Assembly (NCBI GenBank): GCA_037383845.1
Contig: JARRON010000033.1
Coordinates: forward strand, 5,876 to 69,875
Origin: JARRON01 sp037383845
GTDB taxonomy: Bacteria > Pseudomonadota > Gammaproteobacteria > Steroidobacterales > XN24
Reading direction: 5' to 3'
DNA length: 64,000 nt
The notes below the pieces were generated by a model that did no database searches, had not been told where the DNA came from, and worked only from the letters and a program-made list of their open reading frames with translations. Within the stretch, counting starts at the first letter, position 1; each line of letters begins with the position of its first letter. Shown in pieces: positions 8,806 through 17,005 of the stretch. The position numbers and the translations under genes are program-made.

Positions 8806-9897
8806 ATGTCGATCACCATCCGCCAACTTCGCAACCTGGTTACCGCCGTGCTCGGCCTTCTGCTGCTCGGGACGGCGCCCGCCAGTGCCCAGCTCGTCTG
8901 GCCCGAGGATTCCCCGGTCCCGGAGGAGTTTGACTGGGTTCGCCTGCCTTCCGACGAATGGCTCAAGGGCGAAGTCAAGGCGATGTACGACGATGAGCTG
9001 GAGTTCGAAAGCGACGAACTCGACACGCTTGTCCTCGACTGGAACGACATCAAGGAGCTGCGTTCCGCTCAGGTGCTCCAGGTGCGTGCCACGGGCGACC
9101 GGATCGCGACTGGCCAGGTCGTACTCGACGACGGGCAAATCGGAGTGGTCGGCGAGAGCGCCCGGTTCCCCCAGGACGAGATCATCAGCATCACGGCGGG
9201 CGAGCCCAGGGAGATCAACTACTGGGCCGCGAGGGTGTCCGCCGGCGCCACCATGCGGGAAGGCAACTCGGACCAGCGGGATTTCTCCGCCAGGGCCAGG
9301 GTGCTCCGGCGGACGGTGACGGGCCGCATCGGTATCGACTACATCGGCACCTACTCGGAAACCGACAACGTCGAGACCGACAACAATCACAGAGTGAATG
9401 CCAACTGGGACAGATTCCTCACCGACCGGTTCTTCCTGCGGCCGATCTTCGCCGAGTATTTCCGCGACCCGTTCCAGAACATCGCTCACCGCTGGACCGT
9501 GGGCACCGGTTTCGGCTACCAGATCATCGATACCTCGGAGACGTCCTGGGAAGTGTTCGCCGGTCCCGCTTACCAGTACACCCAGTTCGAGGACGTGGAA
9601 CCTGGCGAGGACGGCACGGAGGACAGCTTCGCGGCCGTCGCGGGCACGAAATTCGATCATGAGCTGACCGACTGGATCGACGTTTTCTACGACTACCGTT
9701 TCCAGGTGACCAGTTCCCGGAACGGCAAGTACAACCACCATATGACCGGCGGCCTGGAAATAGAGCTGACGGATCAGCTGGACCTGGAATTCTCGATCGT
9801 GTGGGATCGTATCGAGGATCCCCAGCCGGACGAGGACGGGGTCATCCCGGAAAAAGACGACTGGCGCTACATCGTGGGGCTGGGCTGGGAGTTCTGA
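8806..9897 (+). CDS. DUF481 outer-membrane protein (YdiY-like)
   Basis: This 363-residue protein has a signal peptide (cleavage after APASA, about residue 27). A short N-terminal beta domain follows (SDEWLKGEVKAMYDDELEF). The DUF481 barrel has alternating strands such as NYWAARVSAGATMREGNSD, RVNANWDRFLTDRFFLRP and ITAG/GTGFGYQII, and it ends with an aromatic residue (VGLGWEF), as expected for BAM recognition. AAGGAGG lies 10 bases before the ATG. Function of DUF481 proteins is unknown; salt-induced outer-membrane proteins belong here. Confidence 0.9.
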   Translation: MSITIRQLRNLVTAVLGLLLLGTAPASAQLVWPEDSPVPEEFDWVRLPSDEWLKGEVKAMYDDELEFESDELDTLVLDWNDIKELRSAQVLQVRATGDRIATGQVVLDDGQIGVVGESARFPQDEIISITAGEPREINYWAARVSAGATMREGNSDQRDFSARARVLRRTVTGRIGIDYIGTYSETDNVETDNNHRVNANWDRFLTDRFFLRPIFAEYFRDPFQNIAHRWTVGTGFGYQIIDTSETSWEVFAGPAYQYTQFEDVEPGEDGTEDSFAAVAGTKFDHELTDWIDVFYDYRFQVTSSRNGKYNHHMTGGLEIELTDQLDLEFSIVWDRIEDPQPDEDGVIPEKDDWRYIVGLGWEF

Positions 9898-10021
9898 AGC
9901 TTCCGGTCAATCACTGCCCGCGGCCTGTGGGGGCCGCAGTGCTGAGCGCCGCGACTTCTGGCCCCGTCTTGCCTTTCCTGGACAGGGGGCGGCACGGATG
10001 CCGCCGCCCGGCCATGGGGCG

Positions 10022-10384
10022 TCAGCCGCAGGCGCTGCAGCTGCCCGTGCCGGAGGCCGGAGTCTCGTCCGCAAGCTCCCCCGCCAGCCAGAGGCGTGCG
10101 GCGGTCTGAGGGTCTGCCTCGCGGGTAACCACCGCCTCGATACCCTTGCGGGCCAGCCGGCGCCTGAGACCGGGTCCCATGCTCCCGGCGATAAGCACGT
10201 CCACACCGTCCAGGGGGTGAGGCTGGTCACCACCCGACTCGTGGAAAGCGGCGTCCCGTGGCAGCTCGAGGAGCGTGTCGCCGACGATGCGGCCGTCATC
10301 GACTTCGAATATGCGGAATTTCCGGCAGCGACCGGCGTGTTCGGTCACGGTCCGGCGGTTCTGGCTGGTGACGGCAATCCTCAT
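10022..10384 (-). CDS. NifX/NifB-type dinitrogenase cofactor-binding domain protein
   Basis: The product is 120 residues from ATG 10384. MRIAVTSQN at the start, the EHAGRCRKFRIFEV segment and the GVDVLIAGSMGPGLRRRLARKGIEAV segment match the small ribonuclease-H-like domain of NifX/NafY/MTH1175 proteins, which bind metal clusters. The tail ends in GSCSACG, giving cysteines that could hold metal. No other nif genes are present, so a role in nitrogen fixation is unlikely. A longer open frame upstream is unsupported. It is divergent from nqrA. Confidence 0.85.
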   Translation of the reverse strand: MRIAVTSQNRRTVTEHAGRCRKFRIFEVDDGRIVGDTLLELPRDAAFHESGGDQPHPLDGVDVLIAGSMGPGLRRRLARKGIEAVVTREADPQTAARLWLAGELADETPASGTGSCSACG

Positions 10385-10555
10385 GCTCCCTGCTCCATTC
10401 CAGCTCCCCCGCGGACCAGAATGCGCCGGGGCCGGCGGGGCATCCATACGTATACCGCGCAGGCCGCAGCCTGCGGCGATTATCGGTCAATCCCGATATC
10501 CCCCGGCGCCGTGACAGCGTAGCTTTGCCGTGGTTGAAGCACGGTCTATCCGGAC

Positions 10556-11914
10556 ATGGCTCGATACGTCATCAAGCGCGGGCTCGACGTGCCCATCGCC
10601 GGGGCTCCCGCGCCCGCCCCCCCGGATTCCGCGTCGGTGACGCGGGCCGCCGTGGTCGGCCGCGACTACCACGAACTCCGGCCGCGCCTGGCCGTCGAGG
10701 CAGGTCAGGCCGTCCGCAAGGGCGAGGTGCTTGTCACCGATGCCCGCCACGACGGCATCCGCCTGACGGCGCCGATGGCCGGCACCGTCGCCGCCATTCA
10801 CCGCGGCGAGCGCCGGCGGCTGCTGTCCGTCGTCCTGGAGGCCGGCGCCGAGCCGGACCGCCAGGTCGCGCTCGCCGGCACCGCGGGAAGACACCCGGAC
10901 CGGATGAGCGACGGCGAGATCCGCAGCCTGCTGGTCGAGTCCGGGCTCTGGTCCGCACTGCGCACCCGGCCGTTCAGCCGGGTCCCCCGGACCGACTCGG
11001 CACCCTCCTCCATTTTCGTCACCGCCATGAACAGCGAACCGCTGGCGCCGGACACCGAGGCGGCCATGGCGGGCCGGGAGGAGGAGTTGGAAGTGGGCCT
11101 GCAGGTGCTGGCCCGGCTGACCCCGGGCCTGGTCCACGTGTGCACCGCGCCGGGGAGCATGGTCGGCGGGCGGACCCGGGGCAGGATCAGCCACGAGGAG
11201 TTCGCCGGCCCTCACCCCGCCGGGCTGCCAGGGACCCACATCCACACCCTGGATCCGGCCCGCCGGGGCAAGGAAGTCTGGCACCTGCCGGCGGCGGAGG
11301 CGGCGGCCATCGGCCGGCTGTTCTCGTCGGGGGACCTGGACACGGAAAGGGTCATCTCCCTGGCGGGCCCCGGCGTCCGCCGGCCACGGCTGCTGAAGGT
11401 CCGCTGGGGCGCTGCGACGGACGCGCTGGTCCGAGGCGAACTGGAGCCCGGCGCCCACCGGGTGATCGCCGGTTCCGTGCTTTCCGGACACATCGCTTCG
11501 GGGGAGGAGACGGGCTACCTGGGACGGCACGATCAGCAGATCACCGTCCTGCCGGAGGGGGGTAAGCGGAAGAAGCCTGCCTGGGCCGCCCTGGGATTCG
11601 ACGTATTCAGCGTCACCCGCGCCTTCATGTCCGCGTTCTTCCCGCGGCAGACCTATCCGTTCGACACGTCTACCCACGGCGCCTGGCGGCCCATGATTCC
11701 CCTGGAAGCCTTCGAAGACGTGATGCCCCTGGACGTGCTGCCGACGCCTCTGCTGAGGGCACTCGCGGCGCGGGATTCCCTGCGGGCGGAGAACCTGGGC
11801 TGCCTGGAGCTGGCGGAGGAAGACCTGGCCCTGTGCACCTTCGTGGACCCGGGCAAGAACAACTGGGGCCGCGCGCTGCGGCGGGTCCTGTCCATGATAG
11901 AGAAGGAAGGCTGA
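10556..11914 (+). CDS. nqrA: Na+-translocating NADH:quinone reductase subunit A
   Basis: This 452-residue soluble subunit docks on the cytoplasmic side of the NQR complex. It opens with IKRGLDVPIAG, the standard NqrA N-terminus, and contains GQAVRKGEVLVTDARHDG with LTAPMAGTVAAIHRGERR, the biotinyl-lipoyl-like region. The C-terminal half has HDQQITVLPEGG and the MIPLEAFEDVMPLDVLPTPLLRAL segment, then LGCLELAEEDLALCTFVDPGK. It is the first gene of nqrABCDEF, one base from nqrB. Confidence 0.96.
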   Translation: MARYVIKRGLDVPIAGAPAPAPPDSASVTRAAVVGRDYHELRPRLAVEAGQAVRKGEVLVTDARHDGIRLTAPMAGTVAAIHRGERRRLLSVVLEAGAEPDRQVALAGTAGRHPDRMSDGEIRSLLVESGLWSALRTRPFSRVPRTDSAPSSIFVTAMNSEPLAPDTEAAMAGREEELEVGLQVLARLTPGLVHVCTAPGSMVGGRTRGRISHEEFAGPHPAGLPGTHIHTLDPARRGKEVWHLPAAEAAAIGRLFSSGDLDTERVISLAGPGVRRPRLLKVRWGAATDALVRGELEPGAHRVIAGSVLSGHIASGEETGYLGRHDQQITVLPEGGKRKKPAWAALGFDVFSVTRAFMSAFFPRQTYPFDTSTHGAWRPMIPLEAFEDVMPLDVLPTPLLRALAARDSLRAENLGCLELAEEDLALCTFVDPGKNNWGRALRRVLSMIEKEG

Positions 11915-11915
11915 C

Positions 11916-13103
11916 GTGGCCCGGCAGGAACGTCGCGGACCGCCCACACTCCGGGCCACCTGGGCCCAGGTGGCCGGCCCGGTGCGGGATGCCTTCGATA
12001 GCCTGCGCACGGGCAGCAGCAGGACCACGGAGCGGGCGTCCCACATCCGCGACGGCATCAGCGTCCGGCGCATCTTCGTGGTTTACCTGGTGGCCCTGGT
12101 GCCGGTCCTGCTGTTCGGGCTCTACAACGCCGGGTTCCAGATCCACCAGGCGGTGGCCGAGGGGGCGGCGCCCCTGGACAGCTGGCGCACCGCCCTGGCC
12201 CGTTTCGTGGGCGGCGGCAGCCTGGACCCGGCCAACCCCGTGGCGTGCTTCGTCCACGGCGCGGCTTATTTCGTCCCGCTGCTGCTGGCGGTCTACGTGC
12301 CGGCGCGGCTGGCGGAGCTCGGCTTCTCCGTCATCCGCAGGGAAGACCTGCAGCCCGGCACCTGGGTCTTCTGCCTGCTGTTCACCCTGCTCATCCCGCC
12401 CACCACCCCCGCCTGGCAGGCGTCCCTGTCCATGGTCTTCGGCATCGTCATCGGCAAGGAAATCTTCGGCGGCACCGGTCGAAACGTGGTCCATCCCGTT
12501 CTGCTGGCCTGGGCATTCCTGTTCGTGTCTTATCCTGCGGCGCTGTCCGGGGAAGCCGTGTGGGTGCCGGTGGCCGCAGACCGGCCCATGCTCATGGACA
12601 TCGCCGCGGAGCGGGGCATGGCCGGGCTGGCGGAACAGGACTGGTGGGAAGCACTGGCGGGCCTTTCCCCCGGCCCCTTCGGCGTTCCCTCCACGGCCGC
12701 CTGCTTCATCGGGCTGGCGGTGCTGATCCTGGCGAAGGTCGTCTCGTGGCGGATTGCGGCCGGCTTCCTGGCCGGCTCGGCGGCAGCGGCCTGGGTCTTC
12801 GCCCAGGGCGACCCCGCCAGCAACCCCCTGTTCGGCGTCCCGGTCCACTGGCACATGGTCCTGGGGGGCTGGGCCTTCGGGCTGGCCTTCATCGTCACCG
12901 ACCCGGTGACCGCCGCCCACACCCGGAAGGGTCGCTGGATTTACGGCTTCCTGGCCGGCTCCTTCGTCATCGTCGTGCGAGTGCTCAACCCCGTGCAGCT
13001 GGACGGCACGGCCGTGGCGCTGCTGTTCGTCAGCCTTTTCGCGGCCCTCATCGACTACTTCGTCATCCAGGCCAACATCGCGAGGCGGCGCCGCAGTGGA
13101 TAG
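11916..13103 (+). CDS. nqrB: Na+-NQR subunit B, lacking the usual FMN-attachment motif
   Basis: A 395-residue polytopic membrane subunit starting with GTG. It aligns well with Vibrio NqrB from memory: SSHVRD-like ASHIRDGISVRRI, WQASLSMVFGIVIGKEIFGGTGRN, FLFVSYPAALSGEAVW, and the C-terminal WHMVLGGWAFGLAFIVTDPV. Where the family has GYSGAT, whose Thr carries covalent FMN, this protein reads VAADRPML (residues about 219-226). The surrounding sequence is intact, so this is a local substitution, not a frameshift. Covalent FMN at this site therefore looks impossible. The stop overlaps the nqrC start by 8 bases. Confidence 0.95.
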   Translation: MARQERRGPPTLRATWAQVAGPVRDAFDSLRTGSSRTTERASHIRDGISVRRIFVVYLVALVPVLLFGLYNAGFQIHQAVAEGAAPLDSWRTALARFVGGGSLDPANPVACFVHGAAYFVPLLLAVYVPARLAELGFSVIRREDLQPGTWVFCLLFTLLIPPTTPAWQASLSMVFGIVIGKEIFGGTGRNVVHPVLLAWAFLFVSYPAALSGEAVWVPVAADRPMLMDIAAERGMAGLAEQDWWEALAGLSPGPFGVPSTAACFIGLAVLILAKVVSWRIAAGFLAGSAAAAWVFAQGDPASNPLFGVPVHWHMVLGGWAFGLAFIVTDPVTAAHTRKGRWIYGFLAGSFVIVVRVLNPVQLDGTAVALLFVSLFAALIDYFVIQANIARRRRSG

Positions 13104-13887
13104 AAACGGCCCTGTCTACACGATCATCTTCACGCTGGTGGTGTGCGCCGTGTGCAGCGTATTCGTGGCCGGCGCCTACGAGTTCCTCGGCGCCAAGCAG
13201 CGTGAGGACGCCGCGGTGTTCCGGATGCTGGACATACTTCGCCTGACCGGGCTGGCGGGACCGGAGGAGGCGCTGGAGAAGGACGAGATACTGGAGCGCT
13301 TCCGGGCCATCCAGCCCAAAGCGGTGGACATGCGCCTGCGCCGCATCGACCCGGAGGTGGACGCCCGCCTGTACAACCAGCGGGAGGCCGCCAACGATCC
13401 GCTCACCTCCTTCGAGGCGCCGCCCAACAACGCCGGCGTGCGGCGCATCCCCGACCACGCCGTGGTCTACGAGCGCCGCGACGACACCGGCCGGCTGGAG
13501 CAGATTCTCCTGCCCATTCACGGCCAGGGCTACGGCGGTCAGATCTACGGCTTCCTGTCCCTGGGTCCGGACCTGAACACCGTGCGGGACATCGTCTTCT
13601 ACGAGCACGAGGAAACGCCGACCCTTGGCGGGCGGATCAACAGGGAAAGCTGGCGCCAGTCCTGGGTGGGGCGCCGCATCTACGGGCCCGACGGCGAGGT
13701 GGCCATCCAACTGGTTCCCGAGCCCGGCCCGCCGGAGGAAGACCCTTACCAGGTCGACGCCGTCAGCCGGGCCTCGGTCACCACGGCCGGCGTGCAGAAC
13801 ATGATCGATTTCTGGATGGGCCCCATGGGCTTCGGGCCCTTCCTGAAGCACTACAGGGAAACCCTCGCGGAGACCGGCGGCGGATAG
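13096..13887 (+). CDS. nqrC: Na+-NQR subunit C with altered flavinylation motif
   Basis: The product is 263 residues from GTG 13096. One N-terminal transmembrane helix (VYTIIFTLVVCAVCSVFVAGA) is followed by a periplasmic FMN-binding domain. The C-terminal family motif D-x-x-S-G-A-T-x-T is here DAVSRASVTT (residues 221-230): the glycine is Arg225 and the FMN-bearing threonine is Ser227. The ending FWMGPMGFGPFLKHYRE is normal. Either ApbE modifies the serine, or FMN is not covalent. No apbE gene is in this window. Confidence 0.94.
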   Translation: MDRNGPVYTIIFTLVVCAVCSVFVAGAYEFLGAKQREDAAVFRMLDILRLTGLAGPEEALEKDEILERFRAIQPKAVDMRLRRIDPEVDARLYNQREAANDPLTSFEAPPNNAGVRRIPDHAVVYERRDDTGRLEQILLPIHGQGYGGQIYGFLSLGPDLNTVRDIVFYEHEETPTLGGRINRESWRQSWVGRRIYGPDGEVAIQLVPEPGPPEEDPYQVDAVSRASVTTAGVQNMIDFWMGPMGFGPFLKHYRETLAETGGG

Positions 13888-13907
13888 CCCCGGGGGAGCG
13901 GATACGC

Positions 13908-14531
13908 ATGCAGACAGATCCCAAGACGGCCTTCCTGGACCCGCTGGTGGAGCGCAACCCGGTGATCTACCAGATCCTGGGCATCTGCCCGGCACTGGCG
14001 ATCAGCACCGCCATGGAGAACGCTTTCGCCATGGGGCTGGCCACGGCGGCGGTGCTGACCATCTCGAATCTCAGCGTCTCACTCATCCGCAACCTGGTTC
14101 CTGACAACGTGCGCATCATCATTTACCTGGTGATCGTGGCGTCGCTGGTGATCGTCGCCGACCAGATTCTCCGGACCTACTTTCCCCACCTGAGCAGCCA
14201 GCTGTCGGTATACGTGGGACTCATCATCACCAACTGCATCGTCCTGGGACGGGCCGAGGCGTTCGCTTCCCGCAACCGCCCCTGGGTCAGCACTCTGGAC
14301 GGGATGGGGAACGGACTGGGCTACGCGCTGGTGCTGTGCGTCGTGGCCTTCGTGAGGGAGTTGCTGGGCGCCGGGCAGCTGCTCGGCCACCAGGTGCTGC
14401 CCACCACCGACAACGGCGGCTGGTTCGAAACCGTCGGGCTGCTGGCGGCTCCGGCGGGGGCTTTCTTCGTCGTCATGGTGCTGGTCTGGATCCTGCGCGC
14501 CTGGAAGACGGAACAGGTGGAGGAGGCCTGA
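13908..14531 (+). CDS. nqrD: Na+-NQR subunit D
   Basis: A 207-residue membrane subunit with six hydrophobic helices. The two half-helix cysteines that bind the intramembrane iron centre with NqrE are present: Cys27 in LGICPALA and a second in ITNCIVLGRAEAFA. The start ATG lies 20 bases after nqrC, with GGGGGAG upstream. The sequence is ordinary for the family. Confidence 0.96.
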   Translation: MQTDPKTAFLDPLVERNPVIYQILGICPALAISTAMENAFAMGLATAAVLTISNLSVSLIRNLVPDNVRIIIYLVIVASLVIVADQILRTYFPHLSSQLSVYVGLIITNCIVLGRAEAFASRNRPWVSTLDGMGNGLGYALVLCVVAFVRELLGAGQLLGHQVLPTTDNGGWFETVGLLAAPAGAFFVVMVLVWILRAWKTEQVEEA

Positions 14532-14534
14532 CGC

Positions 14535-15149
14535 ATGGAGCATTACCTGAACATCATCGTCAAGGCGATTTTCATCGACAACATGGCCCTGGCCCTGTTC
14601 CTGGGCATGTGCTCCTTCGTGGCCGTGTCCAAGCGGGTCGACACCGCCCTCGGGCTTGGCGTCGCCGTGATCTTCGTCCTCGTGACGACGGTGCCGCTCA
14701 ACAATGTCGTCTATGAGCACCTCCTCAGCAGGGGCGCGCTCACCTGGATCAGCGAGGACCTGGCGGCCACCGATCTGAGCTTTCTTCGCTACCTGTGCTT
14801 CATCGGCACCATCGCCGCGCTGGTCCAGATCGTGGAGATGGTGATGGACCGCTACCTGCCCGCGCTGTACAACGCCCTCGGCGTTTTCCTGCCGCTGATC
14901 GCGGTCAACTGCGCCATCCTGGGGGGGTCCCTCTTCATGGTGAACCGGGACTACACCCTGCCGGAGAGCGCAGCCTTCGCCCTCGGGTCCGGCATCGGCT
15001 GGCTTCTGGCTATCGTCGCCCTGGCCGCGATGCGGGAGCGCATGGTGTATTCCATCGTGCCCGCGCCTCTGCGAGGCGTTGGCATCACCTTCGGCCTGGC
15101 GGGAATCATGGCCATCGGCTTCATGGCCTTCACCGGGATCGATATCTAG
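14535..15149 (+). CDS. nqrE: Na+-NQR subunit E
   Basis: A 204-residue membrane subunit, inverted-topology partner of NqrD. The opening YLNIIVKAIFIDNMALALFL and Cys26 (LGMCSF), together with the second cysteine in AVNCAILGGSLFM, complete the four-cysteine iron site. It begins 3 bases after the nqrD stop, and GGAGGAGG near the end of nqrD serves as its ribosome-binding site. Confidence 0.96.
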   Translation: MEHYLNIIVKAIFIDNMALALFLGMCSFVAVSKRVDTALGLGVAVIFVLVTTVPLNNVVYEHLLSRGALTWISEDLAATDLSFLRYLCFIGTIAALVQIVEMVMDRYLPALYNALGVFLPLIAVNCAILGGSLFMVNRDYTLPESAAFALGSGIGWLLAIVALAAMRERMVYSIVPAPLRGVGITFGLAGIMAIGFMAFTGIDI

Positions 15150-15161
15150 GGCGGCGGACGA

Positions 15162-16388
15162 ATGAACCTCATCCTCGTCAGCGGCCTGATGTTTGCCGGC
15201 TACGTGGTGGCGCTGGTCATCGTCCTGCTGGTGACCCGGCGGGCGGTCATCGGGGGCGGCGAGGTCCGGATCATCATCAACGACGACGAGGAGCACCCGC
15301 TGCGGGCCAGCCGGGGCGGGACGCTGCTCAACGCACTGCGCGCCAACGACATCCTGGTGCCGGCGGCCTGTGGCGGCCAGGCCACCTGCGGAATGTGCCG
15401 GGTGAAGGTCACCGCCGGCGGAGGCGTGCTCACGCCGGCCGAGCGTTCCCACATCACCCGGTCCGAGGCCAGGCAGGGCGACCGGCTCGCCTGCATGACG
15501 CGGCTGCGCCAGGACCTGCGCGTCGAGGTGCCCCCGGAGATCCTCTCCATCTCCGAGTGGGTGTGCGCCGTGGAGTCGAACCACAACGTCGCCACCTTCA
15601 TCAAGGAACTGCGGCTGAAGCTGCCGCCCGGAGACGAGGTGCCGTTTGCCGCCGGCGGCTACGTCGTGGTGGAGGCACCGCCCCACACCGTCGCGTACCG
15701 GGACTTCGACATCGGCGAGGAATACCGGGACGAGTGGGACGAGTACGACATGTGGCAGTACGTGTCCACGGTGAAGTCGCCGGTGACGCGGGCCTATTCC
15801 ATGGCGAACTACCCGGCGGAGAAAGGCATCATCCTGCTCAACGTGCGGATCGCGTCGCCGCCGCCCGAGGCGCCAAACGCCCCGCCGGGGAAGGTGTCGT
15901 CCTACATCTTCGGCCTCAACCCCGGCGACCAGGTGAAGATATCCGGACCCTACGGCGAGTTCCACGTCCGCGACTCCGACCGGGAGATGGTTTTCATCGG
16001 CGGCGGCGCCGGCATGGCGCCCATGCGCTCCCACATCTTCGACCAGTTCCGCACGAAACAGACCCGGCGCAGGGCCTCTTTCTGGTACGGTGCAAGAAGC
16101 CTGCGGGAGGCGTTCTACATTGAGGACTTCGACACCATCGCCGCCGAGCACGACAACTTCGACTGGCACCTGGTGCTGTCGGACCCGAAGCCCGAGGACC
16201 ACTGGACAGGGCCGACCGGCTTCGTCCACCAGGCCCTCTACGACCACTACCTGAGCAAGCATCCGACGCCGGAGGAGATCGAGTATTACCTCTGCGGGCC
16301 GCCGGCCATGATGTCCGCCTGTTTCCGCATGCTGGACAGGCTGGGCGTCGATCCGGAGAACATCTTCTTCGACGATTTCGGAGCCTAA
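15162..16388 (+). CDS. nqrF: Na+-NQR subunit F (NADH dehydrogenase component)
   Basis: The product is 408 residues. One N-terminal helix (residues about 3-25) anchors a 2Fe-2S ferredoxin domain with the cluster ligands in ACGGQATCGMCRV and a fourth Cys in DRLACMT. A ferredoxin-reductase domain follows, with the FAD-binding RAYSMANYP and the NADH-binding GGGAGMAPMRSH, YGARS and YYLCGPPAMM. It ends in FFDDFGA, the usual NqrF terminus. It oxidises NADH on the cytoplasmic side and passes electrons into the complex. Confidence 0.97.
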   Translation: MNLILVSGLMFAGYVVALVIVLLVTRRAVIGGGEVRIIINDDEEHPLRASRGGTLLNALRANDILVPAACGGQATCGMCRVKVTAGGGVLTPAERSHITRSEARQGDRLACMTRLRQDLRVEVPPEILSISEWVCAVESNHNVATFIKELRLKLPPGDEVPFAAGGYVVVEAPPHTVAYRDFDIGEEYRDEWDEYDMWQYVSTVKSPVTRAYSMANYPAEKGIILLNVRIASPPPEAPNAPPGKVSSYIFGLNPGDQVKISGPYGEFHVRDSDREMVFIGGGAGMAPMRSHIFDQFRTKQTRRRASFWYGARSLREAFYIEDFDTIAAEHDNFDWHLVLSDPKPEDHWTGPTGFVHQALYDHYLSKHPTPEEIEYYLCGPPAMMSACFRMLDRLGVDPENIFFDDFGA

Positions 16389-16409
16389 AACCGGCCGCGG
16401 GAGGCTGCC

Positions 16410-16991
16410 ATGCTCTACAGCGCAATCGCCATGAAAGGCGCGGAAGTCACGGCGGCGGACGGGACCCGGGTGGGCGCCCTCGTGGACGCCTACGTCAACA
16501 CCGACAGCGCCGCCGTGGAGTGGCTCATCGTTGAGAACGCCGCACCCGTGCGGCTGTTCCCGGTGAGCGCCATTGCCGAGTACGACGCCGCCACCCGCAG
16601 GCTCCGCCTGTCCATGTCCGGCGAAGTGGCCCGGGACGCGCGGGAGGCCCCCGACGGCATCCCGGTCCGCATGCCGCGCCCGGCGGAGGCAGGCGGCGGG
16701 GAGCTCCACGTGCTGAGCACGGTGGTGGGCTACATCGTCGAGGCCGTGGACGGAACGGTGGGGCAGGCCGAGGACTTCCTGGTCGACTCGAACGGCTTCG
16801 TGGTGCGGTACCTGGTCCTGGACACCCGGAACTGGCTGCCGGAGCGGGACAAGCTGGTGCCGGTCCAGTGGATCGAGAGCGCCGACTGGGCGCGCGGGCG
16901 GATTTACCTGAAGATCACCCAGGCCCGCACCCGTGCCTGCCAGCGGGCATCCGCCGGCACCCACCTGCCGGAATCCGGCCCGGCGGACTGA
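16410..16991 (+). CDS. Double PRC-barrel domain protein
   Basis: A 193-residue protein made of two PRC-barrel repeats. The first is about residues 1-75 (GAEVTAADGTRVGALVDAYVN ... RLFPVSAI, split here by an ellipsis) and the second about 100-172 (VVGYIVEAVDGTVGQAEDFLVD, VLDTRNWLPERDKLVPVQWI). PRC-barrel proteins bind RNA, photosynthetic reaction centres or other complexes; no role is known with NQR. It follows nqrF by 21 bases with GGGAGG before the ATG, so it probably shares the operon, in the place where apbE or nqrM often stand. Confidence 0.85.
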   Translation: MLYSAIAMKGAEVTAADGTRVGALVDAYVNTDSAAVEWLIVENAAPVRLFPVSAIAEYDAATRRLRLSMSGEVARDAREAPDGIPVRMPRPAEAGGGELHVLSTVVGYIVEAVDGTVGQAEDFLVDSNGFVVRYLVLDTRNWLPERDKLVPVQWIESADWARGRIYLKITQARTRACQRASAGTHLPESGPAD

Positions 16992-17005
16992 GCGCTCCGG
17001 CCCGG

